Source of the DNA: Halioglobus sp.
GTDB taxonomy: Bacteria > Pseudomonadota > Gammaproteobacteria > Pseudomonadales > Halieaceae
Reading direction: 5' to 3'
Assembly: GCA_002699145.1 (NCBI GenBank)
Contig: PABK01000006.1
Location: 1-64,000, forward strand
DNA: 64,000 nucleotides
Position numbers and translations under genes: made by a program. Below are positions 1 through 7,206 of this stretch, piece by piece. Numbering within the stretch: position 1 is the first letter of the stretch; every line of letters begins with the position of its first letter. The notes below the pieces were generated by a model that did no database searches, was not told the origin of the DNA, and worked only from the letters and a program-made list of their open reading frames with translations.

Positions 1-89
1 AAGAAACCTAAAACTACGCCATAATCTGGCGACCAGGGTGGGTCAATATTAGATGCAAATCCTGGGTCAGTTTTAAGTGCAAATCAACA
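1..89. mobile_element. Terminal repeats of an IS21-like insertion sequence (end only)
   Basis: Two direct copies of a 21-base unit lie at 40-60 and 64-84. They share 17 of 21 positions and the pattern GGGTCA..TTT....TGCAAAT. The sequence after the second copy ends in TCAACA at 84-89. Repeated units at the ends and a terminal CA are typical of IS21-family elements (istA/istB). No transposase lies inside the window, so the body of the element would be to the left. The family assignment rests on the resemblance of the repeats to remembered IS21 ends and was not searched. Confidence 0.5.
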
Positions 90-805
90 GCTCTTTTGTC
101 GCCACTGACGGCGAAACCGACAGCCTGTTCGAGTTTACCGGCGCGCTATGGGCCGAGAGTAAACATGTCTTCGACCCCACAACCCGCATCCTGGACAACT
201 GCTACGATAGCGAGGGCAAGTTGCGCGCCTCGCGAGAGCAGGTCAACGGCATTCTGAAGCTGGTCGGATTTCAGCACCTGGAACGCACGGAGGCGGGCGT
301 TCATCTCGCTCGCAAGGGCATGGTGATCGACCTGAACAACTGTGTTCGTCCCTACGCGGTTGACTGCCTGCGCAAACTATTGCGCAAACACGAAGCCAGG
401 CATGCCCTGATAGAGATGGATTCAGACATCGCCACGATTGGCAAACAGCAGGGTGGCGCCAACTGGCTTGTTGGAATTCGGCTGCCGAAAGGCAGCCGGG
501 CGACCATCACCAGGTTGAAGCTCAACGATCGGTGTTTTGCCATGCGCGGCAATTTCGAGCGCGCCACCATCGAGGACGGAGAGCGCTACGGCCGGGCACT
601 CAGCCCTATCGACGGGCAACCCATACCGGGGTTACTGGGCGTAGGAGTCTCCGCCGACAGTTGCCTTGAGGCCTGCAGCGCCGCCAGCATCGCTCGACTG
701 AAAACCGAGGCCGCCGGCTTGAAATGGCTGGATTCACTGGGCCTGCCGTGGGTGGCGATCGGGCGGGACCTGCGCTGCCACGGTCCGCTGGCGCCTTGGC
801 CCTGA
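77..805 (+). CDS. Truncated, degenerate ApbE-like FAD:protein FMN transferase
   Basis: The 242-residue product matches the C-terminal two thirds of the ApbE flavin transferase family, which attaches FMN to threonines of proteins such as RnfG/NqrC. Recognisable parts are the region around residues 85-130 (VDLNN..., IEMDSDIATIG), NWLVGIRLP, and AMRGNFE followed by a DG.RYG.A.SPIDGQP segment. Family members are usually about 330 residues and carry a signal peptide; roughly 90 N-terminal residues are missing here. The GTG start lies inside the insertion-sequence end, so the first few residues come from the mobile element. The family's catalytic-loop signatures (HIIDP and DALsTa) read GRALSPIDG and LEACSAAS, so activity is doubtful. 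It is probably a decaying gene fragment. Confidence 0.5.
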   Translation: MQINSSFVATDGETDSLFEFTGALWAESKHVFDPTTRILDNCYDSEGKLRASREQVNGILKLVGFQHLERTEAGVHLARKGMVIDLNNCVRPYAVDCLRKLLRKHEARHALIEMDSDIATIGKQQGGANWLVGIRLPKGSRATITRLKLNDRCFAMRGNFERATIEDGERYGRALSPIDGQPIPGLLGVGVSADSCLEACSAASIARLKTEAAGLKWLDSLGLPWVAIGRDLRCHGPLAPWP

Positions 806-810
806 TCGCA

Positions 811-1569
811 CTACCGGCCGACAAACTGCGGCGGCCGCTTGCCGCGCTGTGCTTCCAGTCCTTCCTGCAAGTCCTGCGAAGCCATGCACTGGGCGGAGAG
901 TTCGCGCGCTACATCGGTGTCAATGCAGCCCGCGGCAGCCTGTCCCAATACTGCCTTCATGGACTGTACCGCCATCGGCGCCAGCTCGGCCAACTGCCTC
1001 GCGCGGTCTGTTACCGACTTCCCGAAGTCATTCCGCGCAACCAGTTGGTCGAGAAAGCCGATGTCCAGCAACGCCCTGCCCTCGAATGATTCAGCGGCCA
1101 TGAGAATGCGGCGTGTCACCCGCACCCCCAGACACTGGACGAACCGCTCTATCCCCGGGGCCGGATAGCATATCCCCAGCTGCGCCGCGGGGACGCGCAT
1201 GCGCATGCCTTGCACTCCAATGCGAAAATCGCAGCTCACGGCTAGCTCGACGCCTCCGCCGAAAACGTTGCCGTTGAGCGCGCAGAGCGTAGGGACGCGC
1301 AGCGCAGCCAATCGCGTGGTCATATGCTGGAATGCGTCGTCGCTCATCTCACCGGAGCCAAGCTCCTGCAGCGCCGCACCGGCACAGAATGTCTTCTCTC
1401 CTGCGCCGGTCACCACGAGCACACGCACCGAGGGATCATTGTCCACTTCCTCGAGTCGTGCCTCTATCGCATCCAGCTGTTCGCGACCGAGTGAGTTGTG
1501 CCGGTCGGGATGGTTGAGCAATAGCGTAGCGACGTGTTCAGAACAGCTGTACTGTACGGTTTCGGTCAT
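811..1569 (-). CDS. Enoyl-CoA hydratase/isomerase family protein
   Basis: This 252-residue crotonase-fold protein probably acts on the double bond of an acyl-CoA in fatty-acid or aromatic degradation. The oxyanion-hole segments are clear: FCAGA near residue 61 and GNVFGGG near residue 98. The first catalytic glutamate is kept in GGGVELAVSCD. The position of the second (PEi.LG in classical hydratases) reads PAAQLG, so one of the two acid/base residues is absent. That fits isomerase-like or other crotonase chemistry better than classical hydration. The ATG start at 1569 gives a normal length. It is convergent with the ApbE-like fragment and divergent from tag. The substrate cannot be read from the sequence. 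Confidence 0.85.
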   Translation of the reverse strand: MTETVQYSCSEHVATLLLNHPDRHNSLGREQLDAIEARLEEVDNDPSVRVLVVTGAGEKTFCAGAALQELGSGEMSDDAFQHMTTRLAALRVPTLCALNGNVFGGGVELAVSCDFRIGVQGMRMRVPAAQLGICYPAPGIERFVQCLGVRVTRRILMAAESFEGRALLDIGFLDQLVARNDFGKSVTDRARQLAELAPMAVQSMKAVLGQAAAGCIDTDVARELSAQCMASQDLQEGLEAQRGKRPPQFVGR

Positions 1570-1681
1570 GGATACTTACGCATTCGTTTTTCTTTAGTGT
1601 GGCATAGGAAAAGGGCCGCGCCAATCCTGGGTGAGCAGGATAGCTGGAGGAGCCTGTCATGGTGAATGCCGGGGAATCGCG

Positions 1682-2254
1682 ATGACCACGCGTTGCAGTT
1701 GGTGCGGGGACGATCCCCTATACATGGCTTACCACGACGAGGAATGGGGCGTCCCGGTAACAGACGATCGTGTGTTGTTCGAGTTCCTGCTGCTGGAGGG
1801 CGCCCAGGCGGGATTGTCCTGGATCACCATCCTGCGCAAGCGCGAGGGCTACAGGGAACTCTTCGACGGTTTCGATCCGGAAAAAGTGGCGCGCTACACC
1901 GACAGGCGCCTGGACAAGATCCTCAGCAACCCGCGCATCGTGCGCAATCGGCTCAAGGTCTACGGGGCGCGCAAGAACGCGCGCGCTTTCCTCGCTGTAC
2001 AGGAGCAGTACGGCAGTTTTTCTGACTATATCTGGGGCTTCGTCGATGGGCGGCCAATACAAAATCGCTGGGGCTCGACAAGCGAGGTTCCGGCAACCAG
2101 TGACGTGTCCGACCGCCTGAGCAAGGACATGAAAAAGCGCGGTTTCACCTTCGTGGGCTCCACCATCATGTACGCGCACATGCAGGCTACGGGTATGGTA
2201 AATGATCATACCACCGACTGTTTTCGTCACGCCGCGTGCCGCAACATGGCCTGA
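1682..2254 (+). CDS. tag: DNA-3-methyladenine glycosylase I
   Basis: Removes 3-methyladenine from alkylated DNA to start base excision repair in the cytoplasm. The 190 residues begin MTTRCSWCGDDPLYMAYHDEEWG, the family N-terminus. The zinc ligands are visible: a Cys near residue 5, a His in YHDEEWG, and the C-terminal HTTDC motif. The core SWITILRKREGYRELF also matches. I chose the ATG at 1682 because the product then begins exactly where Tag proteins begin; an in-frame upstream start would add 17 unrelated residues. Stand-alone gene, divergent from the enoyl-CoA hydratase gene. Confidence 0.95.
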   Translation: MTTRCSWCGDDPLYMAYHDEEWGVPVTDDRVLFEFLLLEGAQAGLSWITILRKREGYRELFDGFDPEKVARYTDRRLDKILSNPRIVRNRLKVYGARKNARAFLAVQEQYGSFSDYIWGFVDGRPIQNRWGSTSEVPATSDVSDRLSKDMKKRGFTFVGSTIMYAHMQATGMVNDHTTDCFRHAACRNMA

Positions 2255-2311
2255 ACGATACCGCGCCGGGGAGGAAGTGCTAAAATAGCGCCCCCTTTAT
2301 GGAAGTCACCC

Positions 2312-3712
2312 TTGTCGCCTCCCGCCCCCAACAAACCCGCGTCACCCAGTCGCCGCGTATGGCAACTGGCCTGGCCAAATATCATCTCCAACCTGCTGTT
2401 TACCACGGTCGGCTTCCTGCACATCAAGATCGTGGCCCAGCTGGGCACCAGTTCGGTGGCGGCGGTGACCACCGGGCACAGGGTGTTCTTCCTGATCCAG
2501 GCAATACTGATGGGCGTATCCGTCGCCGCCACGGCGATGGTCGCACGGGCCTGGGGCGCTCGCGACGCGGCACAGGCCGAAATCGTCTCCTGGACATCGA
2601 TCACGCTGGCCATGGCGCTCGCCCTGGCACTGAGCGTTCCGGTCCTACTGGTCCCCGAGGCAATTGCCGGGCTTTTTGGCCTGGATGACGAAACCACCGA
2701 ACTGGCCGCCCGCTTTATCTTCTGGCTGGGCCTGTTCAACGTTTTCACCGCCATCAATATGATGCTGAGTACGGCGCTGCGGGCGATCGGCGACGTCATT
2801 ACACCGCTGTGGTTCCTGCTCGGCAGTTCCATTCTCAACGTGCTGCTCGCCTGGATGCTAGCGTTCGGGGCAGGGCCGATACCCCAACTGGGAGTTGCGG
2901 GGGTGTCACTGGGCGGCGGCATCGGTGGCGCGATCATAACCCTCACCTTCCTGATCGCCTGGTGGCGCGGCAAATTCAGCCTGCGCCCGGTGAAGCGCCT
3001 GGCAATCGACTGGGGCACCGCGCGCCAACTGGTCTCCATCGGTGCGCCCTCGGTCATCGAGCAGGGGGTCGTGCAGTCGGCCTTCCTGGCGTTTTTCGCC
3101 ATCGTGGCGCAATACGGCACCGAGCCGTACGCCGCCTACGGTATCGGCATCAGTCTGGTGGCATTCTCCATCGTCATCGGCTTTGGCTTCGGTATCGCCA
3201 CCGCCACCCTCGTGGGCCAGCAACTGGGCGCCGGGGACCCGGAGCAGGCGGTGCTCGCCGCCACGCGCTCGCTGCGCATGGCCCTGGCGGCCATGATCTC
3301 CCTCTCGGTACTGCTCGCCTGGGCGGCGCGACCGCTGGCCACGTTCATGATCGACGACCCGGCGGTCATCGATCTCACCGTGGTGTTTATCTACATGATC
3401 GCCGCCGCGCAGCCGCTCATGGCCTTCGAATTCACCCTGGGTGGCGCCCTGCGAGGAGCCGGCGACACCCGCTCGCCACTGCTGGCTACCTTCTGCGGCA
3501 TCATCCTCGGCAGGCTGCTTCCGGCGCTGGTCTTTTACTGGCTGGGCCTGTCCGTGTACTGGATCTTCGCGGTGATGATCCTGGATTACAGCATCAAGGC
3601 GAGCATCCTGATCTATCAGTTCCGCAGGCGCAAATGGCTGGAGGTCAAAATGGACCGCGACCAGGCCCGCTCCCGCCTCCCGGTAGTGGACAGCGACAAA
3701 AAAAATACTTAA
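2312..3712 (+). CDS. MATE family efflux transporter
   Basis: This 466-residue inner-membrane protein has about twelve hydrophobic segments arranged as two similar halves, as in multidrug and toxic compound extrusion transporters driven by Na+ or H+. The N-terminal signature is WPNIISNLL...HIKIVAQLG. The second half repeats the pattern (SIGAPSVIEQGVVQSAFLAFF, then GALRGAGDTRSP). The start is TTG at 2312, with GGAAG six bases upstream; no better in-frame start fits before the first membrane segment. An AT-rich TAAAAT just upstream of the reading frame could be a -10 box. The substrate is unknown. Confidence 0.88.
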   Translation: MSPPAPNKPASPSRRVWQLAWPNIISNLLFTTVGFLHIKIVAQLGTSSVAAVTTGHRVFFLIQAILMGVSVAATAMVARAWGARDAAQAEIVSWTSITLAMALALALSVPVLLVPEAIAGLFGLDDETTELAARFIFWLGLFNVFTAINMMLSTALRAIGDVITPLWFLLGSSILNVLLAWMLAFGAGPIPQLGVAGVSLGGGIGGAIITLTFLIAWWRGKFSLRPVKRLAIDWGTARQLVSIGAPSVIEQGVVQSAFLAFFAIVAQYGTEPYAAYGIGISLVAFSIVIGFGFGIATATLVGQQLGAGDPEQAVLAATRSLRMALAAMISLSVLLAWAARPLATFMIDDPAVIDLTVVFIYMIAAAQPLMAFEFTLGGALRGAGDTRSPLLATFCGIILGRLLPALVFYWLGLSVYWIFAVMILDYSIKASILIYQFRRRKWLEVKMDRDQARSRLPVVDSDKKNT

Positions 3713-3770
3713 AGTTGGAATCACCGAATCACCAGTAGGTTGCGACCTCGCCCGAGGCGTCATCCCCCCC

Positions 3771-5075
3771 ATGGCAGAGGACAATCCCGGCGGCCAGGGC
3801 GACCAGGCCTCGCCTTTCAACCGTACCGCGCAACATGATGCCAAGCGCACGGCCATCCTTTCGCAGGCCGCCAGGCTGTTCAATTCCAACGGCTCCAGGG
3901 CGACCACCCTGCGCGATATCGCCGAGGCGCTGGGCCTGACCAAGACCAGCCTTTACTACTACGTCAAAACCAAGGAAGAGCTGATCTACCAGTGCTACAT
4001 GGCGACGCTGGACCACCAGCACAGCAGCCTGGATGACATCGAGCAAAGCTACACCGCCCCGCTGGAGCGGCTGTCGGCCTATTTCCTGCGCCACTTCGAG
4101 GACTGGCAGGCCGCACAGGAGGGCCGCGCCCCGCACAACGCCGTGCTGCTGGAGATCGCGGGCCTCAAGGGCAGCCATCGGGAGGAAGTGGAGGCGCGCT
4201 ACATTGCCATGTTCAAACGCCTGCGGCGGTATATTCGCCAGGGCGTCGAGCGCGGCGACATGCGCCCCTGCGAGCCGACCTCCACCGTACTGGCCCTGCT
4301 TGGCTCGCTGGACTGGACGTTTTCCTGGCTGCACAGCGTGCCGCCGGGGTCTGTCGAGGCCACGGCGGCCAAGGCCCTGGAACTGATCTCCCGCGGACTC
4401 TACGCGGGGGACAGGGAGTACCAGCCGCGCAAGCTCAACCGGGAAGCCAATCACCAGTCCGGCCTGCCCGGTTTCAACCGCGCGCAACAGAACCGGCTGA
4501 AGCAGGAGGCCTTCTACAAGACCGGCACCTGGTTTTTCAACAAGCAGGGCTTCAACGGCACCTCCCTGGATGAAATTGCGGAACACCTCAGCGTGTCCAA
4601 GGGCGCTTTCTACTACCACATCAAGAACAAGGAAGACCTGCTGGTCAGTTGTTACAACCGTTCGCTGGACATACTCGAACGTATTCACGCGGAGGCCGCG
4701 CAGGCGGGTGGTAACGGTCTGGAGAAGGCCGGGTTGACCTGTCGGCGCATCTTCTACATTCAGAACTCCGCCGAAGGGCCGCTCATTCGCTACAACTCGA
4801 TCACCGCCCTGCCCCTGGAGCGACGCCGCGCCGTGCTGCGAAGAACCGAGGCAGCCAACCGGCACCTCAGCGATTTTCTCGCCGAGGGCATCGAGGACGG
4901 CAGCGTCCGCCCGGTCGACACCTTCGTGGCGCAAAATCTCATCGCCGGGGCCGTCAATGCCGCGATGGACATCGACCTGTGGCGCAAGGTCGGCGATATC
5001 GACGCCGTCGCACTGGATTATTTCGACGTTTTCTTCAATGGCCTGCTGCCGCGCGGCCAGGTTTCAACACAGTAA
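3771..5075 (+). CDS. Tandem (double-domain) TetR/AcrR family regulator
   Basis: The 434-residue protein contains two complete TetR-type units in one chain. The first helix-turn-helix lies at about residues 25-70 (AARLFNSNG..TTLRDIAEALGLTKTSLYYYVKTKEEL). The second is at about 243-290 (TWFFNKQGFNGTSLDEIAEHLSVSKGAFYYHIKNKEDL). Each is followed by its own helical ligand-binding region of about 140 residues. Ordinary TetR proteins are about 200 residues and dimerise; here the dimer may be covalent or the two halves may bind different operators. The stop is followed 17 bases later by tesB on the same strand, so an acyl-CoA or lipid ligand is a reasonable guess. Confidence 0.9.
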   Translation: MAEDNPGGQGDQASPFNRTAQHDAKRTAILSQAARLFNSNGSRATTLRDIAEALGLTKTSLYYYVKTKEELIYQCYMATLDHQHSSLDDIEQSYTAPLERLSAYFLRHFEDWQAAQEGRAPHNAVLLEIAGLKGSHREEVEARYIAMFKRLRRYIRQGVERGDMRPCEPTSTVLALLGSLDWTFSWLHSVPPGSVEATAAKALELISRGLYAGDREYQPRKLNREANHQSGLPGFNRAQQNRLKQEAFYKTGTWFFNKQGFNGTSLDEIAEHLSVSKGAFYYHIKNKEDLLVSCYNRSLDILERIHAEAAQAGGNGLEKAGLTCRRIFYIQNSAEGPLIRYNSITALPLERRRAVLRRTEAANRHLSDFLAEGIEDGSVRPVDTFVAQNLIAGAVNAAMDIDLWRKVGDIDAVALDYFDVFFNGLLPRGQVSTQ

Positions 5076-5092
5076 TTACGGAGCACCCTATC

Positions 5093-5947
5093 GTGGCCAG
5101 TGATCTGGACAAACTCTTCAGGTATCTTGAAGTCGAACGCATCGACAAATACCTGTTCATCGGCGATAGCCCAGCGAAGCCCGAGCGCATTTTTGGTGGC
5201 CAGGTGCTTGCCCAGTCGCTCAACGCCGCCAGCAGGACCGTCGACGAAGAGCGCCCGGCGCACTCCATGCATGCCTACTTCCTGCGCCCCGGCGACCCCT
5301 CGAAGCAGATCGTCTTCGAGGTCGACCCCATACGCGACGGCAGGAGTTTCAACACCCGCCGGGTGGTGGCCAAACAGGACGGCATGGCGATTTTCAATAC
5401 GGCCATCTCCTTCCACCGCCCGGAGCCCGGACTGTCCCACCAGGCCGAGGCGCCCCGCGTGGCCGGCCCGGAGGACCTGGAGTCCGACTACGACTACTGG
5501 ACCAGGCTGGCCCGCGATCATCCCGACAGGTTCGACGCTCCCAGCTTCAGGGCAATCGAGCGCAGGCCGGTACAGCGCCGGGACATTCTCGATCCACAGC
5601 CCCGCGAGGCCGAGCAGAACGTCTGGGTATGCGGGCTGGGCGACCTGGGCGATTCGCTGCTGCGGCAACAGACCCTGCTGGCCTACATATCGGACTTCGG
5701 GCTGCTGGGGACGGCCCTCTACCCGCATCCCTACGCCGGGCTTAGCGGCGACATACAGGGCGCCAGCCTGGACCACGCCCTGTGGTTTCACCGCCCGTTC
5801 CGCGCGGACGACTACCTGCTCTACTCGTTGGACAGCCCCAGCGCGGAGGGGGCCAGGGGATTCAGCCGCGGCAGTTTCTATACGCGCGATGGCGTGCTGG
5901 TGGCGAGCACGGCGCAGGAGTCGCTGCTGCGCGTACGCGAGGACTAG
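5093..5947 (+). CDS. tesB: Acyl-CoA thioesterase II
   Basis: Hydrolyses acyl-CoA to free acid and CoA. The 284 residues form the double hot-dog fold of TesB. Diagnostic segments are RIFGGQVLAQSLNAA, the HSMHAYFLRPGD motif of the first half, and GASLDHALWFHRPFRADDYLL with FSRGSFYTRDGVLVASTAQE in the second. The catalytic Asp (SLDH), Ser/Thr and Gln (AQE) are all present. The start is GTG at 5093 with a GGAG-type site about nine bases upstream; a longer in-frame reading would overlap the preceding regulator. Its stop overlaps the end of the convergent phosphatase gene by four bases. Probably co-transcribed with the TetR gene. Confidence 0.93.
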   Translation: MASDLDKLFRYLEVERIDKYLFIGDSPAKPERIFGGQVLAQSLNAASRTVDEERPAHSMHAYFLRPGDPSKQIVFEVDPIRDGRSFNTRRVVAKQDGMAIFNTAISFHRPEPGLSHQAEAPRVAGPEDLESDYDYWTRLARDHPDRFDAPSFRAIERRPVQRRDILDPQPREAEQNVWVCGLGDLGDSLLRQQTLLAYISDFGLLGTALYPHPYAGLSGDIQGASLDHALWFHRPFRADDYLLYSLDSPSAEGARGFSRGSFYTRDGVLVASTAQESLLRVRED

Positions 5948-6492
5948 TTGACCCGGGTACGTACTTCCTCGCCCAGGGCGACAAGCTCGAGGCCCTGACC
6001 GGTTCGGCGCAGTTGCGTTATCGAGCCGTTGTCCGGCCAGAAACACAGCGTCTGGGCACGCCCCTGCAGGCGTCCGACGATCGCATTGATGACCAGGAAA
6101 TGTGTAAACACCGCCGTGGGCGCCTGCAGCGCCAACAGGGTGTCGAAGGCGGCATCGCGCCAGTCCTGCAGCACTGCCTCCTGGGTGTCCCAATGTTCGC
6201 GCATAAACTGGCGCAACCAATCCTGGCGCTGTTCCAGGGGTACCGGCGAGGGAATTTCACGAAAGGCCGGCTCGATCACGAGCTGCGCGGCCAGCGTGTC
6301 CGCCAGGGGCTGTGCCGTCTGTCGCGCGCGCGCCAGGGGGCTGCTGCGCAGCTGGGCCTTGGCGGACAGGCGCGGTGCCAGGTACGCCGCGGCCTGTTGC
6401 GCCTGCGCGACACCCAGTTCACTCAACCCCGGGTCGCTCGCCTCGCCCCAGCGTGCCGCGGCCTCGCCATGCCTGACCAGGTAGATATCCAT
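5944..6492 (-). CDS. SixA-like histidine phosphatase
   Basis: A 182-residue phosphoglycerate-mutase-fold phosphatase. The phosphorylated histidine sits in the RHGE motif at residues 7-10 (MDIYLVRHGEAA). Later core elements are SSPLARARQTAQPLA and VFTHFLVINAIVGRL, where the second catalytic His is THF. The size and simple architecture resemble SixA and related small phosphatases. The physiological substrate is unknown. It is the last gene of a three-gene minus-strand run aceK, phosphatase, phosphatase, with only six bases between the two phosphatases. Confidence 0.8.
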   Translation of the reverse strand: MDIYLVRHGEAAARWGEASDPGLSELGVAQAQQAAAYLAPRLSAKAQLRSSPLARARQTAQPLADTLAAQLVIEPAFREIPSPVPLEQRQDWLRQFMREHWDTQEAVLQDWRDAAFDTLLALQAPTAVFTHFLVINAIVGRLQGRAQTLCFWPDNGSITQLRRTGQGLELVALGEEVRTRVN

Positions 6493-6498
6493 TGCCCG

Positions 6499-7206
6499 CT
6501 AGCGGTAGCTGGTCAGGTCTTCCCCGCGTCGGGCCCCGTACACCCGCAGGTAAGAACAGTCGTTGAAATAAGACAGGGAGACCCGCTCACCGCTGTAGAA
6601 CAGTTGGGTGACGGAGCAGTTCATCACCGGCTCATAGAAACGGTAGGTGTGATCCCCGGCCAGTCCCAGCACCTGTGAAACCATCGTCGCCAAAGTCCCC
6701 CCGGAGGTAAAAATGGCCAGCGTCTTGCCGCTTCCCTGGCGCGCTATCACCTCCGCCAGGGCGGCGCGCACAGCGCCGGAGTAATCCGGCCAGCTCTGCA
6801 GGTCGGGGTTGTCACAGGCAGGGGACACCCAGTGGTTGAACACCGCCTCGATGACCTTCTGGTAATGCTTGCTGTCACTCAGGCCGGCGTCCACCAGGGC
6901 CTGTATCGACGGGTTGTGTGCCACGACATCGGGCAACAAATGGCGGATCTGCGCATCGTTATCCACCTCGTTGAAGCGGGGATCTACCGTCAGCGGGACC
7001 TCCCCCGGCTGGGCGGCGAGCGCCAGGCGCGCGGTATCGCGCTGCCTTTTCAGGTCACCGCAGTACGCCGCATCCAGGCGGATATCGCAGTCGCGGAAGT
7101 ACTCGCCCAGCACCTGTGCCTGGCGGCAGCCCAGCTCGGACAGCGCATCGTAATCCTCGGCGCCAAAAGAGGCCTGCCCGTGGCGCACCAGGTAAATCGT
7201 CGCCAT
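6499..7206 (-). CDS. Histidine phosphatase family protein (phosphoglycerate mutase-like)
   Basis: The 235-residue product has the RHGQ signature at its N-terminus (MATIYLVRHGQASFG), the CGDLKRQRDTA segment and a C-terminal IFTSGGTLATMV. In that last segment the usual GH of the second catalytic histidine reads TSGG, so this part of the site deviates. It is larger than the neighbouring phosphatase and carries an inserted helical region. I start it at ATG 7206, which shares one base with the aceK stop (TGATG), implying translational coupling with aceK. A TTG one codon upstream is possible. Substrate unknown; a sugar phosphate or phosphoprotein linked to carbon metabolism is only a guess from the coupling. 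Confidence 0.78.
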   Translation of the reverse strand: MATIYLVRHGQASFGAEDYDALSELGCRQAQVLGEYFRDCDIRLDAAYCGDLKRQRDTARLALAAQPGEVPLTVDPRFNEVDNDAQIRHLLPDVVAHNPSIQALVDAGLSDSKHYQKVIEAVFNHWVSPACDNPDLQSWPDYSGAVRAALAEVIARQGSGKTLAIFTSGGTLATMVSQVLGLAGDHTYRFYEPVMNCSVTQLFYSGERVSLSYFNDCSYLRVYGARRGEDLTSYR

